From Pseudomonas lundensis (GTDB lineage Bacteria; Pseudomonadota; Gammaproteobacteria; Pseudomonadales; Pseudomonadaceae): a stretch of 64,000 nt of DNA. Positions 44,083-54,636 of the stretch are shown here, in pieces (within the stretch, counting starts at the first letter, position 1; every line of letters starts with the position of its first letter). The position numbers and the translations under genes were made by a program. Under the pieces are notes generated by a model. That model was not told the origin of the DNA, searched no databases, and saw only the letters and a program-made list of their open reading frames with translations. The stretch is from contig NZ_NQKI01000005.1 of the NCBI RefSeq assembly GCF_002269125.1, positions 1 to 64,000 on the forward strand, given 5' to 3'.

Positions 44083-44823
44083 TCAGCCTTCAACCGCTGC
44101 AGCTGGAGCGTCTTCGACGAAAACGTCGGTGCCGCCAGCAACGTGGTTACGGCCACGGATAACAGCGTCAGCCATCGCACCCATGTACAGCTGGATGGCG
44201 CGGATTGCGTCATCGTTGCCTGGGATGATGTAGTCAACGCCTTCCGGGCTGCTGTTGGTATCGACAACGCCGATTACCGGGATGCCCAACTTGTTAGCTT
44301 CGGTGATCGCAATGCGCTCGTGATCAACGTCGATAACGAACAGAGCGTCTGGCAGACCGCCCATGTCCTTGATACCACCCAGGCTACGATCCAGCTTTTC
44401 CAGATCGCGAGTGCGCATCAGCGCCTCTTTCTTGGTCAGCTTGGCGAAAGTACCGTCTTCTGCCTGCACTTCAAGGTCACGCAGACGCTTGATGGAAGCA
44501 CGGATGGTTTTGAAGTTGGTGAGCATGCCGCCCAACCAGCGGTGATCCACGTACGGCGAACCGCAGCGTGCTGCTTCTTCAGCAACGATCTTGCCAGCGG
44601 AACGCTTGGTGCCGACGAACAGAATCTTGTTTTTGCCCTGGGCCAGACGCTCTACGAAAGTCAGAGCTTCGTTGAACATTGGCAGGGTTTTTTCAAGGTT
44701 GATGATGTGAATCTTGTTACGCGCGCCAAAGATGTATTTACCCATCTTCGGGTTCCAGTAACGGGTTTGGTGACCGAAGTGCACACCGGCCTTCAGCATA
44801 TCGCGCATAGTGACTTGGGACAT
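44083..44823 (-). CDS. rpsB: 30S ribosomal protein S2
   Basis: Small-subunit ribosomal protein (246 aa), required for S1 binding. It starts [52 protein letters not shown] and [12 protein letters not shown] are conserved. A leader of about 130 nt precedes the ATG. In enterobacteria S2 represses its own operon through that leader, and the long leader here would fit the same control. Confidence 0.97.
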   Translation of the reverse strand: MSQVTMRDMLKAGVHFGHQTRYWNPKMGKYIFGARNKIHIINLEKTLPMFNEALTFVERLAQGKNKILFVGTKRSAGKIVAEEAARCGSPYVDHRWLGGMLTNFKTIRASIKRLRDLEVQAEDGTFAKLTKKEALMRTRDLEKLDRSLGGIKDMGGLPDALFVIDVDHERIAITEANKLGIPVIGVVDTNSSPEGVDYIIPGNDDAIRAIQLYMGAMADAVIRGRNHVAGGTDVFVEDAPAAAVEG

Positions 44824-44963
44824 GATAGTTCCTTAGTAAGTCGGGTTAGGCCTCCACGTATCCCAATGACCAACCAGCAGCTTCGAGCTGAAGGCACCCA
44901 GGTCATCGTGTCGACACGTGTGTGGGTTTGTGCTCACCGGGCTATACCCGGAAAGCGGCGCAT
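44824..44963 (-). promoter_or_regulatory. Long structured 5' leader of rpsB
   Basis: From the predicted promoter to the rpsB ATG there is an untranslated leader of roughly 130 nt. It contains a perfect 12-bp palindrome CGTGTCGACACG (44907-44918), a hairpin CAGCT-TCG-AGCTG (44878-44890), and the stretch GGGATACGTGGAGGC close to the ribosome site. This fits an S2 autoregulatory leader as known from E. coli, but the fold is not verified. Confidence 0.5.
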
Positions 44964-44992
44964 TTTATAACACAAGACAGCCAAAAAACGAA
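44964..44992 (-). promoter_or_regulatory. Candidate rpsB promoter
   Basis: On the minus strand TTCGTT (44992-44987) and TATAAA (44969-44964) are separated by 17 bp, about 140 bp upstream of the rpsB start. The segment is AT-rich compared with its surroundings. Confidence 0.5.
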
Positions 44993-45201
44993 ACACGGAT
45001 TCTGACTTTCTTCTACGCGCTTTTGCGCAAGCAGCGCAATAGCGCCAGAATGCGCCATTCCATTAAGAGAAGCGATGGCGCAAGGCTCATGATTAACGCC
45101 GACCGTCTGTTAGAATCTCGTTTTTTCGCGGTGTGGGACGCCAATTGTCACTTCACACCTGCAATCCCGTTGAAGAGCGCTAGCGCGCGAAGAGAGCCCG
45201 T

Positions 45202-45984
45202 ATGACCGTCACCCTCAAAACCCCCGAGGACATCGCAAAGATGCGAGTCGCCGGCAAACTGGCCGCCGACGTCCTGGAAATGATCGCCGAGTACGTCAAA
45301 CCCGGTGTTACCACCGAAGAACTGGACCGCATTTGCCACGATTACATCGTCAATGTGCAAAAGGCCATCCCTGCCCCGCTCAATTACAAGGGCTTCCCGA
45401 AGTCGATCTGCACCTCGGTCAATCACGTGGTCTGCCACGGCATCCCGGGCGACAAGGCCCTGAAGGACGGCGACACCCTGAACATCGACGTCACGGTGAT
45501 CAAGGATGGCTACCACGGCGACACCAGCCGCATGTTCCACGTCGGTAAAGTACCGGTCTGGGCCGAGCGCCTGTCGCAAGTGACCCAGGAATGCATGTAC
45601 AAAGCCATCGAAATCGTCAAGCCGGGCTGCCGCCTGGGCGATATCGGCGAAGTCATCCAGAAGCACGCCGAAAAGAACGGTTTTTCAGTGGTGCGCGAGT
45701 TTTGCGGCCACGGCATCGGCAAGGTATTCCATGAAGAGCCGCAGATCCTGCACTACGGCCGCGCGGGGACCGGCATGGAGCTAAAGGCCGGCATGACCTT
45801 CACCATCGAGCCGATGATCAACCAGGGCAAGGCAGACACCAAAGTACTGGGTGATGGCTGGACCGCAATCACCAAGGACCGCAAGCTGTCGGCCCAGTGG
45901 GAGCACACCCTGCTGGTGACCGACACCGGCTACGAAATCTTCACCCTGCGCAGCGATGACACCATCCCGCGCGTTTCGGCCTGA
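45202..45984 (+). CDS. map: Methionine aminopeptidase, type I
   Basis: Removes N-terminal Met from new proteins (260 aa). Metal ligands are visible in NIDVTVIKDGYHGDTSRMF (Asp-Asp), EFCGHGIGKVFHE (His), FTIEPMIN (Glu) and WEHTLLVTD (near Glu). The substrate His is in SVNHVVCHGIPG. It is divergent from rpsB, a common arrangement in gammaproteobacteria. Confidence 0.96.
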   Translation: MTVTLKTPEDIAKMRVAGKLAADVLEMIAEYVKPGVTTEELDRICHDYIVNVQKAIPAPLNYKGFPKSICTSVNHVVCHGIPGDKALKDGDTLNIDVTVIKDGYHGDTSRMFHVGKVPVWAERLSQVTQECMYKAIEIVKPGCRLGDIGEVIQKHAEKNGFSVVREFCGHGIGKVFHEEPQILHYGRAGTGMELKAGMTFTIEPMINQGKADTKVLGDGWTAITKDRKLSAQWEHTLLVTDTGYEIFTLRSDDTIPRVSA

Positions 45985-46040
45985 TGTTTGCAGTCGCTTC
46001 TTTATAGATAGCCACAACCCAGCAATAGGAAAGCCAATCG

Positions 46041-48743
46041 ATGCCGCAGGTGGATCCCGAACTTTTTGACCGTGGCCAGTTCCAGGCCGAGCTGGCATTA
46101 AAGGCAAGCCCCATTGCCGCATTCAAAAAGGCGATCCGCCAGGCACGTGAAGTGCTCGACGACCGTTTTCGCAAAGGGCGCGACATTCGTCGCCTGATCG
46201 AAGATCGCGCCTGGTTCGTCGACTGCATCCTGAATCAGGCCTGGGATCAGTTCAGCTGGAGCACCGACGCTGACATCGCCCTCGTGGCCGTGGGCGGCTA
46301 CGGCCGTGGCGAGCTGCACCCCTACTCCGACATTGACCTGCTTATCCTGCTGGATAACGCCGATCACGAAATTTTTCGCGACTCCATTGAGCGCTTTCTG
46401 ACACTCCTTTGGGACATTGGCCTGGAGGTCGGTCAGAGCGTGCGCTCGGTGGACGAATGCGCCGAGCAGGCGCGGGCCGACCTCACCATCATCACCAATC
46501 TGATGGAAAGCCGCACCGTGGCGGGGCCTGAACATTTGCGCCAACGCATGCTGGATGTCACCAGCACCGCGCACATGTGGCCCAGCAAGGATTTCTTCCT
46601 GGCCAAGCATGCCGAACAAAAAGCCCGGCATCACAAGTACAACGACACCGAATACAACCTGGAGCCTAACGTCAAAGGCTCACCCGGCGGCCTGCGCGAC
46701 ATCCAGACCATCTTGTGGGTAGCACGGCGCCAATACGGCACCCTGAGCCTGCGCGCACTGGCCGGGCAGGGATTTCTGGTGGAGAGCGAGCACGCCCTGC
46801 TCGCCTCCTCCCAAGAGTTTTTATGGAAGGTTCGCTACGCCCTGCACATGCTGGCCGGGCGCGCCGAAGACCGCCTGCTGTTCGACCACCAGCGCAGCAT
46901 CGCTGAACTGCTGGGTTTTACCGGCGATGACACCAAGCACCTCATCGAAAACTTCATGCAACAGTATTACCGGGTGGTCATGAGCATCGCGCAGCTCAGC
47001 GACTTGATCATCCAGCACTTCGAAGAGGTGATTCTCGCCCCTGACGACGAAGCGCCGCCGACCCCTATCAACTCGCGCTTCCAGCTGCATGACGGCTATA
47101 TCGAAGCCACCAGCGACAACGTGTTCAAACGCACACCGCTCGCCATGCTGGAAATCTTCCTGCTAATGGCCCAACGCCCGGAAATCAAGGGCGTGCGCGC
47201 CGATACGATTCGTCTGCTGCGTGAACACCGCTACCTGATCGACGATGATTTCCGTAACGACATCCGCAACACCAGCCTGTTTATCGAGTTGTTCAAATGC
47301 AAAATCGGCATTCACCGCAACCTGCGACGAATGAACCGCTACGGTATTCTCGGACGCTACTTGCCTGAATTCGGCTTTATCGTCGGCCAGATGCAGCACG
47401 ACCTGTTCCACATCTACACCGTCGACGCCCACACGCTTAACCTGATCAAACACCTGCGCAAATTGCAGTACACCCAGGTGTCCGACAAGTTTCCGCTGGC
47501 CAGCAAGTTGATGGCCAAGCTGCCGAAACCAGAACTCATTTACCTGGCAGGCCTTTACCACGACATCGGCAAAGGCCGCCACGGCGACCATTCCGAGATT
47601 GGCGCCGTGGATGCCGAAGCCTTTTGCATCCGCCATCAACTCCCGCAGTGGGACACGCGCCTGATCGTGTGGCTGGTGCAAAACCACCTGGTGATGTCGA
47701 CCACCGCCCAGCGCAAAGATCTGTCCGACCCGCAAGTGATCCACGATTTCGCCCAGACGGTCATCGACGAAACCCACCTCGACTACCTGTATGTGTTGAC
47801 CGTAGCCGACATCAACGCGACCAATCCGACGCTATGGAACTCGTGGCGGGCCAGCTTGTTGCGCCAGCTCTACACCGAGACCAAGCGCGCTTTGCGGCGC
47901 GGGCTGGAAAACCCGGTCGACCGCGAAGAGCAGATCCGCCAGACCCAAAGCGCCGCGCTCGACACGTTGGTGCGCAATGGCAACGATCAGGACGATGTCG
48001 AGCAGCTCTGGTCGCAGTTGGGGGATGACTATTTTCTGCGCCACACCTCCTCCGATGTGGCATGGCACACCGAGGCCATCTTGCAACAACCGGCAGACGG
48101 CGGCCCGCTGGTGCTGATCAAGGAAACCACCCAGCGCGACTTCGAAGGTGGCACGCAGATATTCATCTACGCCCCCGACCAGCACGATTTCTTCGCCGTG
48201 ACGGTGGCGGCGATGGACCAACTCAACCTGAACATCCACGACGCGCGCATCATCACCTCCAGCAGCCAGTTCACCCTCGACACCTACATCGTGCTCGATA
48301 ACGATGGCGACTCGATTGGCAACAACCCCGAGCGCATCGAAAAGATCCGCAAGGGCCTGACCGAAGCCCTGCGCAACCCGGATGACTACCCGACCATCAT
48401 CCAGCGCCGCGTACCGCGCCAGCTCAAGCATTTTGCCTTCGCGCCGCAGGTAACGATCCATAACGATGCACAACGCCCCGTAACGGTGCTCGAACTCAGC
48501 GCTCCCGACCGGCCCGGGTTACTGGCACGCATCGGCATGATCTTCCTGGAATTCGATCTTTCCCTGCAAAACGCCAAGATCGCCACCTTGGGCGAGCGCG
48601 TCGAAGACGTTTTTTTCATTACCGATGAGAACAACCAACCCTTGTCTGACCCACAACTGTGCATACGGCTGCAGGAAGCAATCGTCGAGCAATTAACGGT
48701 CAATAAAGATTCCGCCCCAGAACCGTGGCGCCTGAGCATTTAA
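46041..48743 (+). CDS. glnD: Bifunctional uridylyltransferase/uridylyl-removing enzyme
   Basis: Nitrogen sensor that uridylylates and deuridylylates PII proteins according to glutamine level (900 aa). The nucleotidyltransferase motif [20 protein letters not shown] is at about residue 86. The HD hydrolase domain has [17 protein letters not shown] (about 506), and two C-terminal ACT domains (about 705-785 and 815-890; [14 protein letters not shown]) sense glutamine. All domains are intact. It follows map by 56 bp and precedes dapC. Confidence 0.96.
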   Translation: MPQVDPELFDRGQFQAELALKASPIAAFKKAIRQAREVLDDRFRKGRDIRRLIEDRAWFVDCILNQAWDQFSWSTDADIALVAVGGYGRGELHPYSDIDLLILLDNADHEIFRDSIERFLTLLWDIGLEVGQSVRSVDECAEQARADLTIITNLMESRTVAGPEHLRQRMLDVTSTAHMWPSKDFFLAKHAEQKARHHKYNDTEYNLEPNVKGSPGGLRDIQTILWVARRQYGTLSLRALAGQGFLVESEHALLASSQEFLWKVRYALHMLAGRAEDRLLFDHQRSIAELLGFTGDDTKHLIENFMQQYYRVVMSIAQLSDLIIQHFEEVILAPDDEAPPTPINSRFQLHDGYIEATSDNVFKRTPLAMLEIFLLMAQRPEIKGVRADTIRLLREHRYLIDDDFRNDIRNTSLFIELFKCKIGIHRNLRRMNRYGILGRYLPEFGFIVGQMQHDLFHIYTVDAHTLNLIKHLRKLQYTQVSDKFPLASKLMAKLPKPELIYLAGLYHDIGKGRHGDHSEIGAVDAEAFCIRHQLPQWDTRLIVWLVQNHLVMSTTAQRKDLSDPQVIHDFAQTVIDETHLDYLYVLTVADINATNPTLWNSWRASLLRQLYTETKRALRRGLENPVDREEQIRQTQSAALDTLVRNGNDQDDVEQLWSQLGDDYFLRHTSSDVAWHTEAILQQPADGGPLVLIKETTQRDFEGGTQIFIYAPDQHDFFAVTVAAMDQLNLNIHDARIITSSSQFTLDTYIVLDNDGDSIGNNPERIEKIRKGLTEALRNPDDYPTIIQRRVPRQLKHFAFAPQVTIHNDAQRPVTVLELSAPDRPGLLARIGMIFLEFDLSLQNAKIATLGERVEDVFFITDENNQPLSDPQLCIRLQEAIVEQLTVNKDSAPEPWRLSI

Positions 48744-48769
48744 GCGCCGCCGAGTGAGATCCGCACCCG

Positions 48770-49969
48770 ATGAACAACGCTCTGAACCAGTTGCAGCCTT
48801 ACCCGTTCGAAAAATTGCGCGCCTTGCTGGGCAGCGTGCAGCCCAATGCCGACAAGCGCCCGATTGCGTTATCGATTGGCGAGCCGAAACACCGCTCCCC
48901 CGATTTCGTGGCCAAAGCCCTGGCTGACAACCTTGACCAGATGGCGGTCTACCCGACCACATTGGGCATCCCGGCCCTGCGCGAGTCCATTGCCCACTGG
49001 GCCGAGCGCCGTTTCAACGTGCCCGCGGGCTGGCTCGACCCGGCGCGCAACATCTTGCCGGTTAACGGCACCCGCGAAGCACTGTTCGCCTTCACTCAAA
49101 CCGTGGTCAACCGTGGCGACGACGCGCTGGTCATCAGCCCGAACCCGTTCTACCAGATCTACGAAGGCGCCGCCTTTCTGGCCGGGGCCACGCCGCACTA
49201 CCTGCCATGCCTGGCTGAACACGGCTTCAATCCCGATTTCGACGCCGTTTCGGCCGACACGTGGCAGCGTTGCCAGATCCTGTTCCTTTGCTCACCTGGC
49301 AATCCGACAGGCGCACTGATCCCGCTTGAAACCTTGAAAAAGCTGATTGCGCTGGCCGATGAACACGACTTCGTGATTGCCGCCGACGAGTGCTACAGCG
49401 AACTCTATTTCGACGAAACCACCCCGCCAGTCGGCCTGCTCAGCGCCTGCGTGGCCTTGGGTCGTGAGGATTTCAAACGGTGCGTGGTGTTCCACAGTTT
49501 GTCCAAGCGCTCTAACCTGCCAGGGCTGCGGTCCGGTTTCGTCGCAGGCGATGCCCAAATCCTCAAGGCGTTCTTGCTGTATCGCACCTACCACGGCTGC
49601 GCCATGCCGGTTCAGACCCAACTGGCCAGTATTGCTGCCTGGAACGATGAAGCCCACGTGCGCACCAACCGCGACCTGTACCGCGAAAAATTTGACGCGG
49701 TGCTGGAGATTCTGAGCCCGGTCATGGATGTACAGCGCCCGGATGGCGGCTTTTATCTGTGGCCGAGCATTGAAGGCGACGATGCTGCGTTCTGCCGCGA
49801 CCTGTTTGCCGAAGAGCACGTGACCGTAGTGCCAGGTTCGTACCTGTCACGCGAAGTCGATGGTTTCAACCCGGGCGCAGGCCGCGTGCGCATGGCACTG
49901 GTGGCCCCCTTGGCTGAATGCGTGGAAGCCGCAGGACGGATTCGCGCGTTTATTGAACGCCGCACCTAA
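48770..49969 (+). CDS. dapC: Succinyldiaminopimelate transaminase
   Basis: PLP-dependent class I/II aminotransferase (399 aa) making N-succinyl-diaminopimelate in lysine and peptidoglycan synthesis. The start MNNALNQLQPYPFEKLR is typical; the PLP lysine is in VFHSLSKRSNLPGLRSGF (about 247) and the Asp in AADECYSELYF. Family members overlap with N-acetylornithine aminotransferases, but dapD and dapE nearby support DapC. Confidence 0.93.
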   Translation: MNNALNQLQPYPFEKLRALLGSVQPNADKRPIALSIGEPKHRSPDFVAKALADNLDQMAVYPTTLGIPALRESIAHWAERRFNVPAGWLDPARNILPVNGTREALFAFTQTVVNRGDDALVISPNPFYQIYEGAAFLAGATPHYLPCLAEHGFNPDFDAVSADTWQRCQILFLCSPGNPTGALIPLETLKKLIALADEHDFVIAADECYSELYFDETTPPVGLLSACVALGREDFKRCVVFHSLSKRSNLPGLRSGFVAGDAQILKAFLLYRTYHGCAMPVQTQLASIAAWNDEAHVRTNRDLYREKFDAVLEILSPVMDVQRPDGGFYLWPSIEGDDAAFCRDLFAEEHVTVVPGSYLSREVDGFNPGAGRVRMALVAPLAECVEAAGRIRAFIERRT

Positions 49970-49979
49970 TGCTTTGAAT

Positions 49980-50010
49980 CTGCAGGAGCGAGCATGTTCG
50001 CTCCTGCACT
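49980..50010. repeat. REP palindrome / bidirectional terminator
   Basis: TGCAGGAGCGA and TCGCTCCTGCA form an 11-bp stem around a short GCATGT loop. It matches the common pseudomonad REP core GGAGCGAGC. It lies between the convergent dapC and antiporter genes, where it may also end transcription from both sides. Confidence 0.75.
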
Positions 50011-50026
50011 CAGGCACACGCACTGC

Positions 50027-51673
50027 TTACTTTACGGTCCCCAGATTCGCTTCACTCAAGTCCAGGTCACGCAGGATTTCGCTAAGCACTTCATCGCCAA
50101 TTTCGTGATGACGACGCAGGCTGTAAAGCTCCAGACGCTGCGCCCTGAGCGCTTTAAGGCGCAAGCGCCCTTCCAGATCATCCATCTTCGATGCCAAGGC
50201 CTGGGCCTCTGCAGAATCATTGAAGACGTCAAGCTGATGCCGGTATTCAGACATGATCCGCGCCTTCAACTCAGCAGCCAACGCTGCCTGGGCAGCATCC
50301 GGCGGATCGTTAGGATCAATCACCTCTTCGGTCTCCAGGGCATGGATGGCCGCCTCTGCCGTACGGCGCCACGCCTCACGCACCTCATTGCGCATTGCGT
50401 CATCCGAGCTGCGGGCGATCCCGCGCAACAATAACGGCAAGGCAATACAGGCCACGATCAACGAGAGCAAAATCACACCGGCCGCAATGAAGATCAGCAG
50501 CTCACGCTCGGGGAAATCAAGGCCCTCATTGAGCAGCAAGGGGATCGACATCACACCCGCCAGCGTCACCGCCCCGCGCACACCGCCCACGGTCAGGATC
50601 CAGCAGGAGCGTGCAGTCGGCACCATCGTCAACTCTTCCTTACCGCGCCAGCGTCGCAGCAAACCTGACAAGCGCCAGATGCTCTGCACCCAGATAAAAC
50701 GCAGCGCGATCAGGACCAGGAAAATCACCACCACATCCAGGATGCGATACATCAGCGTGGGCCAGAGGTGGGTTTCCAGCCTGACAACCGCCTTGATGAT
50801 GTCGGGCAGTTGCAGACCCAGCAGCAAAAAAATCAGCCCGTTAAACGCAAACTCCAATAAGCCCCACACGCTGCGGTTCAGTAACCGGGTACTGGTTTGA
50901 CGCGGCAACAAGTCCAGCCAGCTCTGCATCATCCCCGCCGCGACCGCCGACAAAATACCTGACGCACCCAGACGCTCGGCCAGTACGTACGCGGCAAAGG
51001 GCAACAACAGCATAAATACAACATGCGTCGCAGGGTCATCCCAGCCGCGAGCAATCATCCACGAGCGCATGCGCCCGACTACCCAGCTCAATGCCACACC
51101 GATGGCCAGGCCGCCACAGGCCACCAACATGAAAGTCACACTGGCATTGGCCAGCGAAAACACGCCTGTAATCGCAGCTGCCAACGCGAACTTGAACGTA
51201 ACCAGACCTGTTGCGTCATTCATCAACGCTTCGCCTTGCAGCATATGCATCAAGGGCGCCGGCAAGCGGTTTTGCGCAATGGCTGAAACCGCCACCGCAT
51301 CAGTCGGGGACAGGACAGCGGCGAGCGCGAACGCAACAGGTAACGGAATAGTCGGCAGCAGCCAGTGAATGAAATACCCCGCCCCCACCACCGTAAATAA
51401 AACCAGACCGACGGCCAGCGTCAGGATCGGCCCTCGCAAGCGCCAGAACTCGCGCTTGGGGATGCGCCAGCCATCCGAGAACAACAACGGCGGCAAGAAC
51501 AGAAACAGGAACAGCTCCGGGTCCAGCGCCACGTGCAGCCCCAACGTCGGCCAAGCCAGCAAGGCGCCGGCAGCGATTTGCACCAAGGGCAACGGCAACG
51601 GGATCAAACGCCCCAATAGACGCGAGACACCCACCAGCATCAGCAGGATGAGGACGGTATAGGCGGTTTGCAT
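50027..51673 (-). CDS. CPA1-family Na+/H+ antiporter
   Basis: Inner-membrane cation:proton antiporter (548 aa) with about 12 membrane segments in the first 410 residues and a cytoplasmic C-terminal helical tail rich in Glu/Arg. FLPPLLFSDGWRIPKREFWR, SPTDAVAVSAI and the ion-binding Asn-Asp in GEALMNDATGLV (about 152) identify CPA1. The start MQTAYTVLI at 51673 is chosen over 51694. It is convergent with dapC. Ion preference (Na+, K+ or both) is not readable. Confidence 0.88.
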   Translation of the reverse strand: MQTAYTVLILLMLVGVSRLLGRLIPLPLPLVQIAAGALLAWPTLGLHVALDPELFLFLFLPPLLFSDGWRIPKREFWRLRGPILTLAVGLVLFTVVGAGYFIHWLLPTIPLPVAFALAAVLSPTDAVAVSAIAQNRLPAPLMHMLQGEALMNDATGLVTFKFALAAAITGVFSLANASVTFMLVACGGLAIGVALSWVVGRMRSWMIARGWDDPATHVVFMLLLPFAAYVLAERLGASGILSAVAAGMMQSWLDLLPRQTSTRLLNRSVWGLLEFAFNGLIFLLLGLQLPDIIKAVVRLETHLWPTLMYRILDVVVIFLVLIALRFIWVQSIWRLSGLLRRWRGKEELTMVPTARSCWILTVGGVRGAVTLAGVMSIPLLLNEGLDFPERELLIFIAAGVILLSLIVACIALPLLLRGIARSSDDAMRNEVREAWRRTAEAAIHALETEEVIDPNDPPDAAQAALAAELKARIMSEYRHQLDVFNDSAEAQALASKMDDLEGRLRLKALRAQRLELYSLRRHHEIGDEVLSEILRDLDLSEANLGTVK

Positions 51674-51922
51674 ATCAGCAGGGTTCCCGAACAAGCCGTT
51701 TTAAACAAAACAGCTTTTAACTAAACATAAGTGGCAACACTTTTCCATCAAGAGCCATAGTAGCCTTTAACCACTAACTCTGACCGCTGAACAAAAGTCG
51801 CAATGGCCTGATGACATGTCACATCACTGTGGCAACCTCTACGGCTGGCGCATCCGGCGCGCCGGTCGTGGCATAATCCGCGACCGCTCATTTTCCGCAT
51901 CTCCAAAGGAGGGGCAATTTCC

Positions 51923-52285
51923 GTGACCGATTCGAGCAAGACGTTGCACCTTTTTGGCATCAAGGCCTGCGACACCATGAAAAAGGCTCGCACCTGGCTG
52001 GATGAACATGGGGTGCCATACGATTTTCACGACTACAAAAGCAGCGGCATCGACCGTGATCACCTGAACCAGTGGTGCAACGAGCACGGCTGGCAGGTGG
52101 TGCTCAACCGGGCAGGTACAACCTTTCGCAAACTCGACGACGAACACAAAGCCGATCTCGACCAAGCCAAAGCCGTTGAACTGATGCTCGCCCAACCCTC
52201 GATGATCAAGCGCCCGGTGCTCGATCTCGGAGACAAAACCCTGATTGGCTTCAAGCCAGATCTTTATGCGGCGGCCCTTCTTTAA
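51923..52285 (+). CDS. yffB: ArsC/Spx-like thioredoxin-fold protein YffB
   Basis: A small ArsC-family protein (120 aa, GTG start at 51923 after AAAGGAGGGG). The N-terminal LFGIKACDTMKKARTWLDEH has the single redox Cys, and a C-terminal MIKRPVLDLG block carries the cis-Pro region. It lacks the full arsenate-reductase cysteine set. The biological role is not settled; some members bind glutathione. It is directly upstream of dapD, with a 51-bp gap. Confidence 0.87.
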   Translation: MTDSSKTLHLFGIKACDTMKKARTWLDEHGVPYDFHDYKSSGIDRDHLNQWCNEHGWQVVLNRAGTTFRKLDDEHKADLDQAKAVELMLAQPSMIKRPVLDLGDKTLIGFKPDLYAAALL

Positions 52286-52336
52286 AAGGCTTAAAGGCCA
52301 CGGACCCGCCCATTTATTTTTGTAAGAGGTAATTGC

Positions 52337-53371
52337 ATGTCTACTACCCTGTTCAGCGCAGCCTTCGGCGTCGGCACCCAAAACCGTCAAGGCGCATGGC
52401 TGGAAGTGTTCTACGCACAGCCCCTGCTCAACCCGTCGGCCGAGCTGATCGCCGCCATCGCCCCGATCCTGGGCTACACCGGCGGCAATCAGGCAATCAC
52501 CTTCACCACGGCCCAGGCCGCCCAGATGGCTGAAGCCGCCAAACCTGTGGACGCGGCCCAGGCAGCCCTGCTGACCCGTCTGGCTGAAAGCCACAAGCCG
52601 CTGGTCGCCACGTTGCTGGCCGAAGACGCTGCCCTGACCTCCACCCCAGAGGCATACCTCAAGCTGCACTTGTTGTCGCACCGCCTGGTCAAGCCCCACG
52701 GCCTGAGCCTGGCGGGTGTGTTCCCGCTGCTGCCAAACGTCGCCTGGACCAGCCAGGGTGCCATCGACCTGAGCGAGCTGGCTGAGCGTCAACTCGAAGC
52801 CCGCCTGCGTGGCGAGCTGCTGGAAGTATTCTCGGTCGACAAGTTCCCGAAAATGACCGACTACGTTGTTCCGGCTGGCGTGCGCATCGCTGACGCGGCC
52901 CGTCTGCGTCTGGGTGCTTACATCGGGGAAGGCACCACCGTGATGCACGAAGGTTTCGTTAACTTCAACGCTGGCACTGAAGGCCCGGGCATGATCGAAG
53001 GCCGTGTATCGGCAGGCGTATTCGTCGGCAAGGGCTCGGACCTGGGCGGCGGCTGCTCGACCATGGGCACCCTGTCGGGCGGTGGCAACATCGTGATCAA
53101 GGTCGGCGAAGGCTGCTTGATCGGCGCCAACGCCGGTATCGGCATCCCGCTGGGCGACCGCAACACAGTGGAATCTGGCCTGTACGTGACCGCTGGCACC
53201 AAAGTGGCCTTGCTGGACGAACATAACCAACTGGTCAAAGTGGTCAAGGCGCGTGAACTGGCCGGTCAACCTGACCTGCTGTTCCGTCGTAACTCCGAAA
53301 CCGGCGCTGTGGAATGCAAAACCCACAAGTCGGCCATCGAGCTGAATGAAGCCCTGCACGCTCACAACTAA
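52337..53371 (+). CDS. dapD: Tetrahydrodipicolinate N-succinyltransferase
   Basis: Succinylates tetrahydrodipicolinate in the succinylase branch of lysine/DAP synthesis (344 aa, the long pseudomonad form). The C-terminal half is a left-handed beta helix with GAYIGEGTTVMHEGFVN, GAN and GIPLGDRNTVESGLYV repeats. The N-terminal 130 residues form the extra domain typical of this form. The pathway partners dapC and dapE are in the same window. Confidence 0.95.
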   Translation: MSTTLFSAAFGVGTQNRQGAWLEVFYAQPLLNPSAELIAAIAPILGYTGGNQAITFTTAQAAQMAEAAKPVDAAQAALLTRLAESHKPLVATLLAEDAALTSTPEAYLKLHLLSHRLVKPHGLSLAGVFPLLPNVAWTSQGAIDLSELAERQLEARLRGELLEVFSVDKFPKMTDYVVPAGVRIADAARLRLGAYIGEGTTVMHEGFVNFNAGTEGPGMIEGRVSAGVFVGKGSDLGGGCSTMGTLSGGGNIVIKVGEGCLIGANAGIGIPLGDRNTVESGLYVTAGTKVALLDEHNQLVKVVKARELAGQPDLLFRRNSETGAVECKTHKSAIELNEALHAHN

Positions 53372-53430
53372 GCGTCTGTCTGCCACTGACGGGGCCGGCT
53401 TCCGGCCTCGTCAACTGAGCCCTGAACACC

Positions 53431-54636
53431 ATGTTTTTGTCTTCTCCCTGGCGGGCTGACTTTCCGGCCATCGCCGCCTTGCAGCGTCAAGACCAGACCT
53501 ATCTGGACAACGCTGCTACCACACAAAAACCCCAGGCCCTGCTCGACGCACTGACGCACTACTACGCCAGTGGCGCCGCCAATGTGCACCGGGCCCAACA
53601 TTTACCGGGCGCCCACGCAACCCAGGCGTTCGAAAACAGCCGTACAAAAGTCGCTAACTGGCTGAACGCCAGCGACTGCGGCACCGTGGTTTTCACCCAC
53701 GGCGCGACCTCGGCACTGAACCTGCTGGCCTATGGGCTGGAACATCAATTTGCAGCGGGCGATGAAATCGTCATCAGCGCCCTTGAACACCACGCCAACC
53801 TGCTGCCGTGGCAACAGCTGGCCCAGCGCAAGCACCTCAAACTGGTGATTTTGCCGCTCAACGACGACGGCATCATTGACCTGCAAGCCGCCGCCGAACT
53901 AATCACCCCGCGCACCCGCCTGCTGGCCGTCAGCCAGCTGTCCAACGTCCTTGGCGTATGGCAGCCCTTGCCTGCCTTGCTGTCACTGGCCAGGGCACAG
54001 AATGCGCTGACCGTGGTCGATGGCGCACAGGGCGTGGTGCACGGTCGGCACGATGTGCAGGCGCTGGGTTGCGACTTCTATGTTTTCTCCAGCCATAAGC
54101 TCTATGGCCCGGACGGGCTGGGCGTGCTCTTCGGGCGCCATGACGCCTTTGCCCGCCTGCGGCACTGGCAATTGGGTGGCGAGATGGTGCAAGACGCCGA
54201 CTACCACCACGCAACCTTCCGCCCGGCGCCCTTGGGTTTTGAAGCGGGCACCCCGCCGATTGCCAGCGTGATCGGCCTGGGCGCGACCTTAAGTTATCTG
54301 GCAAGCCTGGATCAGCGGGCCGTTGACGCTCACGAAGCCGCCTTGCACGCCCTGCTGGTAGAAGGCCTGAAGCAGCGCAAGGGCGTTCGCCTGCTGGGCA
54401 ACCCGCAACTGGCACTCGTCAGTTTCGTGGTGGATGGGGTGCACAACGCCGATCTGGCGCATTTGCTCACCGAACAAGGGATAGCAGTCCGCGCTGGCCA
54501 TCACTGCGCAATGCCACTCCTTAAAAGCATGGGTTTGGCAGGCGCCATTCGCGTCTCGCTGGCGCTGTACAACGATTCTGAAGACCTGGAGAGATTCTTC
54601 GTCGCGCTGGATCAGGCACTGGAGTTACTGCGATGA
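53431..54636 (+). CDS. csdA: Cysteine desulfurase CsdA
   Basis: PLP enzyme that takes sulfur from cysteine as a persulfide (401 aa, SufS/group II type). The PLP lysine is in FSSHKLYGPDGLGVLFG (about 223), the PLP His in SALEHHANLLPW, and the catalytic Cys in VRAGHHCAMPLL (about 357). The stop overlaps the csdE start by 4 bp, so the donor-acceptor pair is coupled. Confidence 0.92.
   Translation: MFLSSPWRADFPAIAALQRQDQTYLDNAATTQKPQALLDALTHYYASGAANVHRAQHLPGAHATQAFENSRTKVANWLNASDCGTVVFTHGATSALNLLAYGLEHQFAAGDEIVISALEHHANLLPWQQLAQRKHLKLVILPLNDDGIIDLQAAAELITPRTRLLAVSQLSNVLGVWQPLPALLSLARAQNALTVVDGAQGVVHGRHDVQALGCDFYVFSSHKLYGPDGLGVLFGRHDAFARLRHWQLGGEMVQDADYHHATFRPAPLGFEAGTPPIASVIGLGATLSYLASLDQRAVDAHEAALHALLVEGLKQRKGVRLLGNPQLALVSFVVDGVHNADLAHLLTEQGIAVRAGHHCAMPLLKSMGLAGAIRVSLALYNDSEDLERFFVALDQALELLR

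Larger units (their letters stand above)
44824..45201. other. Divergent intergenic region between rpsB and map
   Basis: This 378-bp region has no gene. It holds the rpsB leader and promoter on its left side. The map promoter should be on its right side, where TAGAAT (45111-45116) is a plausible -10 box without a good -35. Confidence 0.5.

Noticed and set aside
51839..53386. 515-codon open frame opposite yffB and dapD
   Set aside because: Covers two genuine genes and their gap in antisense; no motif.
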